Of a DNA stretch of 64,000 nucleotides, positions 36,715 through 45,038 are shown in pieces. The position numbers and the translations under genes were made by a program. The notes under the pieces are model-generated. The model had not been told where the DNA came from, made no database searches, and was given only the letters and a program-made list of their open reading frames with translations. Position 1 is the first letter of the stretch; the number at the start of each line of letters is the position of its first letter. Origin of the DNA: Anaerovirgula multivorans (GTDB taxonomy: Bacteria; Bacillota; Clostridia; Peptostreptococcales; Natronincolaceae); assembly GCF_900188145.1 (NCBI RefSeq), contig NZ_FZOJ01000010.1, forward strand, positions 1-64,000, read 5' to 3'.

Positions 36715-37290
36715 TTATACTAAATGTATAGCTCCTTTAAAGGCAGGCGGACTTCTTAAGCCTATACAATTCCCTTCTATTAGATTCGCGATAACAGAAG
36801 GTTGATACGCTTCTAAAAATGTTTTCTTCTTTTGATCCACTATATCATCATCAAATACATCTACAACGATTGATATGTCTTCTCGAAGTTCTGTTATCTC
36901 TTTACTGCCTGTTGAGGTTAGAAGAATAGCCTCTTTTTCTACATGAATATTATAATGCGCCAGCATTTCTTTATTTCTATCGATTCTATCTCTAAGAGAA
37001 TGCCGCAGTTCACCAATTTCTGAAATTACCTTTGGCAAATACGCTATCATTTTCTCGCTTATCATTCCAAAATAATAATGTTTTCGGAAGTCACTCAATC
37101 TATTTCTAATAGCCTGTGAGTGGATCCAATCCTTATAATTTTGGTTGTCCTTATGAAGATTACTTTTAGCATGCAATCCCATTACATCTATAGACTTTGC
37201 CTCTTCTACTAGAGAAGATATGGGAAACGCTTTCAATGTGAAAATTAAAATTAATGTAAGAATCATGATGCGAAATACTTTCTTTTTCAT
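36715..37290 (-). CDS. Secreted or anchored protein of unknown function
   Basis: 191 residues with an N-terminal hydrophobic signal (VFRIMILTLILIFTLKAFP). The mature part is mixed alpha/beta and charged; a helical block around EKMIAYLPKVISEIGELRHS is followed by a strand region (SIVVDVFDDDIVD). I do not recognise the family. It is 47 bp upstream of the adaptor gene on the same strand, so it may belong to the efflux operon. The ribosome site GGGAGA is 8 nt before the ATG. The 220-bp gap upstream carries only a short GC-rich patch (37436-37462). Confidence 0.6.
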   Translation of the reverse strand: MKKKVFRIMILTLILIFTLKAFPISSLVEEAKSIDVMGLHAKSNLHKDNQNYKDWIHSQAIRNRLSDFRKHYYFGMISEKMIAYLPKVISEIGELRHSLRDRIDRNKEMLAHYNIHVEKEAILLTSTGSKEITELREDISIVVDVFDDDIVDQKKKTFLEAYQPSVIANLIEGNCIGLRSPPAFKGAIHLV

Positions 37291-37510
37291 TAATACAATC
37301 TCCCTACTGCATTATATTGCTATTATCGTTTTATAAAATCTACCTTCCAAATCAATATTAACCTTTTTTTTCATACTTTGCAAGTTTTGCTAATATATAA
37401 CTTTACATTAAGATTGTTTTCACCGCATATACAAATAGAGCAGGCCTCAGGCCCGCCCTCATCATAAATCTTCATTCTTCATCTCTCCTTGAGAGAATAT
37501 ATAAGTCTTT

Positions 37511-38281
37511 TTATAAAGCAATATCAAGTTCTAATTCTGTAGTTTTCTTACTGCCATCATTTCTAAAGATTTCTAAATACAAAGTCATCTCCTTCGTATC
37601 TTCAGGCATAGGTGGAAATTTTATCCATCCAGTAACTCTTTCTTCGTCCCTAATATCATTATACCATTTGGTATCTACAGGATTAGCTGTTCTTTGTAGT
37701 TCACTTTGCCTATAGATCTCCTCCTCTGTCTCTATTCTAGCTGCACTTTGGTCTAGCTGTATGGGGTAATTCTTTCTGCCTTCAACTTCTATGTACACAA
37801 TTGTCTCATTATTATCAAACGATACACTTGTTACAGCGATTCTTCCATCCTCAGCCGTTATATTGATAGGGAGTTTTTGATAATTTTTTTTTCGTTTTTG
37901 AGTTTCTTCTGTTTCTGTTTCTGTTTCTTTTTCTTCTTTTTCTTCATCAATATCTATCGCTTTTTCAGAAGGTACTTCTGGTACTATTTCTTCATAATTG
38001 ATGTAAATCCTATTTGTGGCTTCATCCCATACGACTTCTGCACCCAATTCTTCAGCGACAAATCTTGCAGGGGTATAGACTCTGCCATTGTGAAGTATAA
38101 CATCATAGCCTTGGGGTAATTCTGTAAATTGATCGTTGAAGTAAAAGCCTATATTGCTTGCTACCCAAGCGGTTATAGGGGTATTGGCAAAAACTAAAGC
38201 CGATGACATGATAGATACACCTATAACTATACCTATGATTAAATATCGAATTTTTATGCTAAACAACTTTTTATTTAACAT
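37511..38281 (-). CDS. Copper-amine-oxidase N-terminal (stalk) domain protein
   Basis: A 256-residue secreted protein: signal or anchor helix (11-32), then one stalk domain (about 50-95; VILHNGRVYTPARFVAEELG, AEVVWDEATNRIYI). A charged Glu/Lys linker (98-130, biased KEKETETETEE) and a beta-sandwich C-terminal half (about 135-256) follow. The stalk domain is a dimerisation or wall-associated module common in Clostridia. It lies 19 bp after the TolC-like gene and is probably co-transcribed. Confidence 0.8.
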   Translation of the reverse strand: MLNKKLFSIKIRYLIIGIVIGVSIMSSALVFANTPITAWVASNIGFYFNDQFTELPQGYDVILHNGRVYTPARFVAEELGAEVVWDEATNRIYINYEEIVPEVPSEKAIDIDEEKEEKETETETEETQKRKKNYQKLPINITAEDGRIAVTSVSFDNNETIVYIEVEGRKNYPIQLDQSAARIETEEEIYRQSELQRTANPVDTKWYNDIRDEERVTGWIKFPPMPEDTKEMTLYLEIFRNDGSKKTTELELDIAL

Positions 38282-38300
38282 AATTTCACCTCCGATTTTT

Positions 38301-39422
38301 TTAATTACCTGCTACCCATGGTTTTTGGTAAACAGCTAAAGTTTCTTCATATTTCAAACTGTTATCCAATAGCTGATGCTCTAATTCTGTTACTGTATTT
38401 TGTATTTTTTTTGTTTCTAATGGTACCGCCATTCCTAATTCCAGCTTAAGCTCTGTCATTTCAAGGCTTTCTTTTGCTTTTTCTAAGTTGATCTCCAGTA
38501 TATTCTTTGCTTCCTTTAGTTGTTCCATTGAGTGATATAAGGTTCTTAAAGAATACTCTAGCGTCTCTTTAGCGTTACCAAGGTCTAACTTTGCTGTAGA
38601 AACATCAATCTTTTTAGCATTATAAGGATCCTGTCCTGCATTATAGCTATGGAGAGTTACTGCTAATTCAGAAAGTCTTACATTTTGTTCTAATGTCCAA
38701 ATGCTGGGATTGTTTAATAAAACTCTGTTGACATGATGCTCCAGTGATGATAACTCTTTTTCTTCTTTTTCTTCTACCTCTAAATTGTAGCGCAGGCTCT
38801 TATCTAATCCAGTCAAATTATTTAATTCGAGATAAGCACTTTCCAAAGAAATTTTTGAAGCATCTAGTTTTTTTTCTGTTTCTTGATAACTTTTTTGCCT
38901 CTGAGTTAATTCAAATCTACCAATAGCTCCATTATTATGTTGTACATTGGCTAGATTAAGCTCTAGCTGGCTGATTTCCTTGGCGTTTTCATCAAGCTGC
39001 AGCTGACTTTTAGACAATACTAATTTGTTAAATGCTTTTTTCAGGTTATAAGCCAACCTATCTTCTTCTATTTCTACTTGTTTTTTCTTCATTTGTAGGC
39101 CTATATCAGCGCTTACCAACCCTTGCAAAATAGATCTTTCCTGTAAATCTGCTGCTTCACCTGTTCCAATACCTGTTGGTGTATAGTTTTTCTGGTCTGC
39201 CACTTCTTTTCTTACAAGTTCACTACGTTCTATTTCCTGTGCTTTTTTCTTAAGTTCTTTACTATTTTTTTTGGCTATTTCAAGGAGTTCTTCATAAGTA
39301 TATGTTAATGTTTTTTCTTCTTCCTCAACTTGAGTTTCTAATCCATAAACTACAGTGCCAGCAAGAAAAGACATCATCAAAAGTTGAATAAGCATAAATA
39401 TAGTTGCTTTTTTAAGTCTCAT
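38301..39422 (-). CDS. TolC-like (outer-membrane-efflux-protein family) secreted coiled-coil protein
   Basis: 373 residues: a signal peptide (1-27), then almost entirely long helices in two halves. These include YTYEELLEIAKKNSKELKKK (the usual TolC lead helix after the signal), LAYNLKKAFNKLVLSKSQL, and later NPSIWTLEQNVRLSELAVTLH. That is the fold of TolC-family outer-membrane tunnels. No beta-barrel strand is evident, and the organism should have no outer membrane. It is one operon position from a stalk protein and near the RND pump and adaptor. A weak promoter with TATAAT is seen at about 39444-39449. Confidence 0.72.
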   Translation of the reverse strand: MRLKKATIFMLIQLLMMSFLAGTVVYGLETQVEEEEKTLTYTYEELLEIAKKNSKELKKKAQEIERSELVRKEVADQKNYTPTGIGTGEAADLQERSILQGLVSADIGLQMKKKQVEIEEDRLAYNLKKAFNKLVLSKSQLQLDENAKEISQLELNLANVQHNNGAIGRFELTQRQKSYQETEKKLDASKISLESAYLELNNLTGLDKSLRYNLEVEEKEEKELSSLEHHVNRVLLNNPSIWTLEQNVRLSELAVTLHSYNAGQDPYNAKKIDVSTAKLDLGNAKETLEYSLRTLYHSMEQLKEAKNILEINLEKAKESLEMTELKLELGMAVPLETKKIQNTVTELEHQLLDNSLKYEETLAVYQKPWVAGN

Positions 39423-39473
39423 TTTTTTCCTCCTTCCTCCATATCATTATATTCAATATTTATAGTACTATGT

Positions 39474-39506
39474 AAAAAGAGACTCCCGAAGGAGTCTTCT
39501 TTTTAT
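39474..39506 (-). terminator. Intrinsic terminator after the stalk/S-layer-like gene
   Basis: Stem agactcc (39480-39486)/ggagtct (39491-39497) with a UUCG-type loop. It is followed on the minus strand by TCTTTTTA. A-tracts on both sides make it bidirectional. It separates the large surface protein from the TolC-like gene, which needs its own promoter. Confidence 0.85.
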
Positions 39507-39532
39507 CTTATATCTTTAGTATTTACTATATC

Positions 39533-41743
39533 TTAGTAAAATGTAACTGTTTGTGTTGCAGCATCCCAGCTATACTCTACATCAAGAGCTTTTGCTAACC
39601 AAGCGATTGGTAAGAATGTTCTGCTGCTTGTAATTTCTGGAGCTGCGTCCATAACTACAGGTGTTCCATTTACTAATAATGTTGTGCTTCCAATTGTCAT
39701 TTGAACAGTTTTGTTACCAAATACAGTTACTGTTCTGCTTTCTGCATTCCATACAACGTTGCTCTTGCTAACGCCTAAAGCTTGAGCTACAGCACTTACT
39801 GGTGCGTAAGTTCTGTTGTTTTTCACGTATGGGGCAGCATCTCCACCTGCTGGAATTTGACCAATTGTCAAGCTAACTGAATCTTTTGTAACATCACCAG
39901 GAGCTGGTGTAACTACTTTAGCAACTACTGGCTCAGCTACCCATTCTGTTTTGAAAGAAACATCGTACTCGTCCGCGTCCTTCTTAGAATCGTATAGTTC
40001 TTCAAAGTTTTGAACAAGTGCGCTTCCGCCTACATATACTTTAAATTCACCTTCTGGTAATGTTCTGTATAAGTCTACTTTTGCATCCGTGATTTCGATT
40101 ACTGCTGGTTTATCACTTTCTCTTGTTACTCTGAATGTTAAGGATTCTTTGTCAACTTTGACTCTATCGATTCTTAAATCATCTTTACCTTCTGTTACTT
40201 TAACAGTAGGTTCATTTCTCCATCTAAAGTCATCTTCAAGTTTAACTACAACAGTTTCGTCCTTCATGAAGGCCCCTGCTACATTTTCACTTAAAGTAAT
40301 CTTTCCTAATTCTTGGCTTTGAACACCAATTTTTACATCTTTAACTTCTGTTTTTACTTCAATTGGAGCTACTGCTTTTCCAAGCTTAACTTCTTGTTCT
40401 TCGTCTAAAGCTTTGCCTGATACTAAAGCTGTAATGTCACCAGTTGCATCACCTTCTACAGATACATGGAAGATAAGCTCTAGTTCGCCTTTTTCACCGC
40501 TTTTAATCTTAGGTGTGAATTCAACTTCATTTCTGTTTTTGTTGTAAGAAAATTCACTTGTAGGATCATCCATGTTTTTGCTTTTTTCCACTTCTATCTC
40601 TCTGATTTTTACCCAGCTTGGAAACTCAATCTTAGTTGTTCTTTCTAACCAAGAACCCTTGATATCTTCTTTGATGATAAGTTTTTGTAATTCGTGTGCT
40701 TCATCTGTTTTGCTTGATTCTAATCTACCAGCTACGATTTCTTTTGCATCGCCATCAGCTTCAACAATTACACCATAATCTTTGTATTTAGCAACTAATA
40801 AAGTAGTAGAGTCAATATCTTTACCAGTTACTCTTACATTTACATCTCCAAATTTAGAATCTGAATTGGATTTGATTACTAATCTTTCAATATATATGGT
40901 ACCTTTAGTACCTGATTTAGTATCAGTTAAGTTTTTGAATTTGATTTCTAAAGTATCATCTTTAAAGTTATATGTCATGTTTTTTGTACTAGAACCTTCT
41001 GGAGTAGTCTCAGGCTCATACTTTTCATACCCTCCACGGAATTGAATTGAGTTATATAGATCCAAGTCCTTCCAGTCAAAGTTTCCATTTAATTTTAATG
41101 TTACTGTTCTGTCGCCGTTATAAGCACCAGAATTTGTTTCATCAATTACAATTGTTTTTAATTCTTTCTCGCCACTGCCAAAGGTTACAGAATCATCAAT
41201 AGTTACTATAGCTTTGCCTTCAGCAGATTTAGCAAATACATAGGTACCCGTACTTACAGCAGAATCTACAGATTCGATAGTTACTTTAGCTTCACCTGCA
41301 TCTGTTATTTCTGCTACCATAGGAATTGTTAACACAGCTTCTCTTTTCTTCGGCACTTCACCCTTCTCATCAAGTTTTGCTTCAAATTCTACGGAAATTG
41401 TAGTAGCACTATCTCTGTAGATTTTTACAGAACTTATGTCAGAACTTTTTTTATAGACCTCGGCTATTACAGCCGCACTTGCGATGTTCTTGTTAGCATT
41501 GTCTTTCTCGTTTAACCATTCTGCATTCTCTAATTTCAATCTAATTATCTGTTTTTTGTCGCTCCAGTCAGAATCTTTTTCCTCAATTCTTAAAAGTGGA
41601 GCATCTTTACTCAAATCAAACTCATGTTCATCTGATACCGTAGGCACAGAATTTATTCTGTTGTCACTAGCAGCAAAAGACATCATTGGTACTAATGAAA
41701 GAATCATTACTACCGCTAATAATAAAGCTATTTTTCTTTTCAT
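39533..41743 (-). CDS. Large secreted protein with C-terminal stalk domain (S-layer candidate)
   Basis: A 736-residue protein: signal peptide (1-24, ending MMSFAA), then about 600 residues of repeated beta domains of 90-110 residues each (markers such as KIGVQSQELGKITLSE and SDSKFGDVNVRVTGKD). A C-terminal copper-amine-oxidase-type stalk domain (about 625-736; NNRTYAPVSAVAQALGV, then SRTFLPIAWLAKALDV) ends the protein. Unlike its neighbours it has Ala, Lys and Glu-rich, highly regular codon-optimised sequence, a strong promoter, a long leader and a strong terminator, as expected for an abundant S-layer protein. This is an inference. Confidence 0.75.
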   Translation of the reverse strand: MKRKIALLLAVVMILSLVPMMSFAASDNRINSVPTVSDEHEFDLSKDAPLLRIEEKDSDWSDKKQIIRLKLENAEWLNEKDNANKNIASAAVIAEVYKKSSDISSVKIYRDSATTISVEFEAKLDEKGEVPKKREAVLTIPMVAEITDAGEAKVTIESVDSAVSTGTYVFAKSAEGKAIVTIDDSVTFGSGEKELKTIVIDETNSGAYNGDRTVTLKLNGNFDWKDLDLYNSIQFRGGYEKYEPETTPEGSSTKNMTYNFKDDTLEIKFKNLTDTKSGTKGTIYIERLVIKSNSDSKFGDVNVRVTGKDIDSTTLLVAKYKDYGVIVEADGDAKEIVAGRLESSKTDEAHELQKLIIKEDIKGSWLERTTKIEFPSWVKIREIEVEKSKNMDDPTSEFSYNKNRNEVEFTPKIKSGEKGELELIFHVSVEGDATGDITALVSGKALDEEQEVKLGKAVAPIEVKTEVKDVKIGVQSQELGKITLSENVAGAFMKDETVVVKLEDDFRWRNEPTVKVTEGKDDLRIDRVKVDKESLTFRVTRESDKPAVIEITDAKVDLYRTLPEGEFKVYVGGSALVQNFEELYDSKKDADEYDVSFKTEWVAEPVVAKVVTPAPGDVTKDSVSLTIGQIPAGGDAAPYVKNNRTYAPVSAVAQALGVSKSNVVWNAESRTVTVFGNKTVQMTIGSTTLLVNGTPVVMDAAPEITSSRTFLPIAWLAKALDVEYSWDAATQTVTFY

Positions 41744-41828
41744 GCTTTTTCTTCCTCCTTTTATTTTTTATAATGTTTTTTTAATTTCTACTTTAGGATG
41801 TTTTTTCTTCAACCCCCCAAAGCATATA

Positions 41829-41852
41829 TTTTAAAGGCTAAAACCTTTAAAA
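41829..41852 (-). promoter_or_regulatory. Leader hairpin of the S-layer-like gene
   Basis: ttttaaagg (41829-41837) and cctttaaaa (41844-41852) form a perfect 9-bp stem with a 6-nt loop in the 180-nt 5' UTR. Stable leaders of this kind often lengthen mRNA life. The stem lies about 85 nt before the ATG and leaves the AAAAGGAGG site free. Confidence 0.5.
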
Positions 41853-41930
41853 GCTTTTTGAATCAGTAAGTAAATGTAAAATCTAGAAGCAATTAACTGT
41901 ACAGTCATTATTTACCCACCTGTAGCTACG

Positions 41931-41959
41931 ATTATACCACCTCTTTGTAAATAGGTCAA
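41931..41959 (-). promoter_or_regulatory. Strong sigma-A promoter of the S-layer-like gene
   Basis: Minus-strand TTGACC (41954-41959), 17 bp, TATAAT (41931-41936). The start point lies about 180 nt before the ATG. A second TATAAT at 42019-42024 has no good -35 and is a weaker candidate. The 41744-42392 gap otherwise holds this leader and REP copy D; the part from 42192 to 42392 shows nothing clear. Confidence 0.75.
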
Positions 41960-42115
41960 CTTCTGATGGTAGTTTGTAACATAATTGTAAAATTAGTGTT
42001 TTCCTCGCTACTAAATTCATTATACACATAATCGCAGCAAAAAACCATTACAAGTATGTTACAAATTCTTTTCGTTTTTTAACAACAGGGTTATTTGTTG
42101 GTGTTTTACTTCACA

Positions 42116-42190
42116 CCGCTGCGCCATGGGGACAGTCCCTCGGGCTCACTGGAAAACGTGAGCCAGATGGACAGTCCCCATGGCTCCGCT
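42116..42190 (+). repeat. REP-like palindromic element, copy D
   Basis: gcgccatggggac / gtccccatggctccgct with inner ggctcac/gtgagcc (perfect 7 bp). The outer arm is atg-type (gccatgggg/ccccatggc), a fully paired variant of copy A's gccaagggg. Confidence 0.85.
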
Positions 42191-42392
42191 ACTCAGTCCC
42201 CTTGTCCTTTTTGTTGCTCAATACACTTTAAAAGATCCTTCACTTTGTTCAGGATGACAATCGAAGTGTTTAGTGTGAGAATAGCACTATATTAGGCAAG
42301 GACTTGTTGTCCCACTATCATAATATTCTATGTCCTTTAAAAAATTCCTGCTATTTTTCCAATTTTTATGATATTTTTTTCTGTTTTTTTTG

Positions 42393-43991
42393 TTATTTCG
42401 TAACAGATGCCTTCACAAAGTCTCTAAACAGCGGATGTGGTCTTGTTGGTCTAGACTTAAACTCTGGGTGAAACTGTACTGCTACAAACCATGGGTGATC
42501 CTTTAACTCGATCATTTCCACTAATCTTTCGTCAGGAGAGATGCCACAGATGACAAGTCCTGCTTCTGTTAGCTGCTCTCTAAATTCATTGTTATATTCA
42601 TATCGGTGACGATGTCTTTCATAGATTAGGTCCTCACCATAAGCTTCTCTAGCTTTGGTATCGGCATAAACCTTACATGGATATAGTCCTAGACGCATGG
42701 TGCCCCCCATATCCTCTACATCTTTTTGATCTGGCATTAAATCGATGACAGGATTCGTCGTTTCAGGGTTTAGCTCTGAGCTGTGGGCATCTGTTAACCC
42801 TAGTACGTTTCTAGCATACTCCACTACCGCTAACTGCATTCCTAGACAGATACCTAGTAATGGCACCTTCTTTTCTCGAGCATATTTGATGGCAGTAATT
42901 TTTCCTTCGACACCTCGATCTCCAAAGCCTCCAGGGATCAGGATGCCATCTGCTGATTTTAAGAGTTCCTCTACATTCTCTTCATTAACGTCCTCTGAAT
43001 GTATCCAATCAATATCTACTTTTACATCATTATGAATACCAGCATGGGTTAAAGACTCTGATACAGAAAGATAGGCATCTCTTAGCTCTACATACTTACC
43101 TACTAGTGCGATTCTTGTTCTGCCTTTAGGATTCTTATCCTTCACTACGACTTCCTTCCATTGGACTAAGTCAGCCTCTTTAGCCTGTAGGGTTAATCTT
43201 TTGATGACGATTTCGTCTAATTTTTCTTCCTTTAGTAATAGAGGTACTTCATATAGGCTTTCGGCATCTAAGTTTTGTACCACATGGCCTGGGTCAAGGT
43301 TACAGAAGAGTCCAATCTTGTCCTTCATTTCTTGTGATAGTGGTTTTTCTGTACGGCATACCACAACATCTGGTTGGATACCGATGCTTCTTAGTTCTTT
43401 TACGCTATGCTGGGTAGGTTTTGTCTTTAGCTCTCCTGCTTTTCCTAAGTAAGGTACAAGGGTTACATGGATGTACATTACATTTTCTCTACCGGCCTCA
43501 TATTTAATTTGGCGAATAGCCTCTAGGAAGGGAAGACTTTCGATATCTCCAACGGTTCCTCCTACCTCTGTAATAACCACATCAAAGTTTCCGTCCTTGC
43601 CTACACGGTAGATTCTTTCTTTAATCTCGTTGGTGATATGGGGAATCACCTGTACAGTTCCCCCTAGGTAGTCTCCCTTACGTTCTTTGTTGATGACGGC
43701 GGAGTAAACTTTACCAGAGGTTACACTGCTGAACTTGGTTAGGTTAATGTCGATGAATCTTTCATAGTGACCTAAGTCTAGGTCTGTCTCGGCACCATCC
43801 TCTGTCACAAATACTTCTCCATGCTGATAGGGGCTCATGGTACCGGGATCAATGTTTAGATAGGGGTCAAATTTTTGAATGGTTACTTTTAATCCTCTGC
43901 TTTTTAAAAGCTGTCCTAGTGAGGCAGCAGTGATGCCTTTTCCTAAGGAGGACACTACCCCTCCTGTGATAAAGATGTATTTTGTTGACAT
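42393..43991 (-). CDS. pyrG: CTP synthase (glutamine-hydrolysing)
   Basis: Makes CTP from UTP, ATP and glutamine in the cytoplasm. The 532-residue protein has the N-terminal synthetase domain ([20 protein letters not shown] at 7-26, P-loop-like) and the C-terminal class I glutamine amidotransferase domain. The latter has [11 protein letters not shown], the nucleophile Cys in [12 protein letters not shown], and the His-Glu pair in [11 protein letters not shown]. It is normal in length and fully conserved. The start ATG lies 7 nt after AAAGGATG. The upstream region holds a REP element and a possible attenuator. Confidence 0.97.
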   Translation of the reverse strand: MSTKYIFITGGVVSSLGKGITAASLGQLLKSRGLKVTIQKFDPYLNIDPGTMSPYQHGEVFVTEDGAETDLDLGHYERFIDINLTKFSSVTSGKVYSAVINKERKGDYLGGTVQVIPHITNEIKERIYRVGKDGNFDVVITEVGGTVGDIESLPFLEAIRQIKYEAGRENVMYIHVTLVPYLGKAGELKTKPTQHSVKELRSIGIQPDVVVCRTEKPLSQEMKDKIGLFCNLDPGHVVQNLDAESLYEVPLLLKEEKLDEIVIKRLTLQAKEADLVQWKEVVVKDKNPKGRTRIALVGKYVELRDAYLSVSESLTHAGIHNDVKVDIDWIHSEDVNEENVEELLKSADGILIPGGFGDRGVEGKITAIKYAREKKVPLLGICLGMQLAVVEYARNVLGLTDAHSSELNPETTNPVIDLMPDQKDVEDMGGTMRLGLYPCKVYADTKAREAYGEDLIYERHRHRYEYNNEFREQLTEAGLVICGISPDERLVEMIELKDHPWFVAVQFHPEFKSRPTRPHPLFRDFVKASVTK

Positions 43992-44105
43992 ATGGTTTCA
44001 TCCTTTCCTATATAAATCAATTTAAATTATGATATATACCATGGGACATGGGGCAGGTAAACTGTCCCCTTATCCCTTTATATACTTGATCTTCCGTTCT
44101 GTTCT

Positions 44106-44238
44106 CGCTACGCCATGCTTATTTTCGCTACGCCACGGGGACAGTCCCTCGGGCTCACTGGGAAACGTGAGCCAGATGGACAGTCCCCATGGCTTCGCTG
44201 GGGAACATAAACCAGATGGACAGTCCCCGTGGCTTCGT
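44106..44238 (+). repeat. REP-like palindromic element, copy E (nested/double)
   Basis: A full element (44126-44200) is followed by a second right half (44201-44238) and preceded by a second left end (cgctacgccatg at 44106-44117). The inner left arm gccacgggg pairs best with the outer right arm ccccgtggc, and the outer left gccatg with the inner right ccccatggc. The copy looks like one element inserted into another. Confidence 0.8.
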
Positions 44239-44349
44239 GCAGTCGCCGCGTCTCCCCTCAATTCTCCAAGTGTCATTTCACCCTCAGCTTTACCGAAAAG
44301 TGAGAGAGACATTCCGAAAATCCCCATGGTAAAAATAGTAAAATCACAA

Positions 44350-44412
44350 CAAAAAAAGAGAAGGGTCACCTATATAAGGGGTGACCTTCTTGAGGGCACC
44401 CTAACTGGGTGC
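44350..44412 (-). promoter_or_regulatory. Candidate attenuator upstream of pyrG
   Basis: On the minus strand a first hairpin GCACCC-AGTTA-GGGTGC (44396-44412) is followed by a strong terminator: AGAAGGTCACC pairs with GGTGACCCTTCT (44359-44390) and runs into CTTTTTTT. GGGTG of the first hairpin could instead pair with CACCC of the terminator's 5' arm, making a mutually exclusive fold. The promoter lies at 44442-44471. It may be a simple terminator of an upstream transcript. Confidence 0.45.
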
Positions 44413-44441
44413 TTATTTTTCTTATGCATAACAACTATAGT

Positions 44442-44471
44442 AGTTTATCCTACATTTAGTTATTATGTCAA
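44442..44471 (-). promoter_or_regulatory. Sigma-A-like promoter upstream of the pyrG attenuator
   Basis: Minus-strand TTGACA (44466-44471) and TAAACT (44442-44447) with an 18-bp spacer. The transcript would pass the candidate attenuator and REP copy E to reach pyrG after about 445 nt. A second, weaker promoter (TTTACC-17-TATATA) overlaps 44030-44070. Apart from these and the repeats, the 43992-44564 gap has no gene I accept. Confidence 0.5.
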
Positions 44472-44525
44472 TATCTAATTTTCTTAATACATCAATTTTT
44501 ATCATTGCTTTATTATTGTACATAA

Positions 44526-44590
44526 CAAAAAGGGAAGGGTCACCCTAAAAGGGGAAGAGAAATGCTACCTTCCCCCTTTAATGACCCTTA
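44526..44590 (-). terminator. Terminator of the coiled-coil protein gene
   Basis: On the minus strand an outer stem AAGGGTCA/TGACCCTT (44582-44589 with 44535-44542) encloses GGGGAAG/CTTCCCC (44569-44575 with 44551-44557) and ends in CCCTTTTT. The stop codon of the gene (44565-44567) lies inside the stem loop. Confidence 0.75.
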
Positions 44591-44870
44591 TTTCTAATTC
44601 TTGTTTTTCTACTTGATCTGTTAAGTAATCTACTTTCGTTTCTATCCTTTTGCTAATTTCTGTGTTTTGTACATATCCGTCAAAGAGAACATCGATTTTA
44701 TCAATCACTTGGTTCTCTACTTTTGTCTCTAGTTTCGTTAATCGACCCTCTACACCAGTCAACCTCTTGCTGTTTTCTTTGACTTCACCTTTCAAACCAT
44801 TTACTTCGCCTTTGACTTCTTGTAATTCACCATAAATCTTTTCTAACATTAGAAACATCTTTTCTTCCAA
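44565..44870 (-). CDS. Small coiled-coil protein of unknown function
   Basis: About 101 residues, almost all heptad-like helix (MLEKIYGELQEVKGEVNGLK, then KLETKVENQVIDKIDVLFDGY). Short proteins with this EKIYxELxEVKxEV pattern are common in Clostridia as hypothetical or phage-derived ORFs; no function is known to me. A TTG start at 44870 lies 9 nt after AAGGGGG. An ATG at 44927 would extend the frame by 19 residues but has no ribosome site and abuts a repeat fragment. It stands between pyrG and an SLH gene. Confidence 0.6.
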   Translation of the reverse strand: MEEKMFLMLEKIYGELQEVKGEVNGLKGEVKENSKRLTGVEGRLTKLETKVENQVIDKIDVLFDGYVQNTEISKRIETKVDYLTDQVEKQELEIRVIKGGR

Positions 44871-45038
44871 TGCAGGCGACCCCCTTTCATACCCATCATT
44901 AGACAAATAGCTTTTCCCCCAATCCATGCATCACAAGGGGACAGCTCTAGGGGAAATTGAAATGTAAAATAGATAATTTGTCTTATATACTTTATCATTA
45001 TATCTTTTTTCTATATTTTTTTTCAAGCTATTTTTGAT

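Noticed and set aside
44070-44369. A 99-codon minus-strand ORF between pyrG and the coiled-coil gene
   Set aside because: Most of it runs through REP copy E, its composition is not protein-like (Trp-Gly-Pro-Ser rich), and its start lies in the terminator region with no ribosome site.
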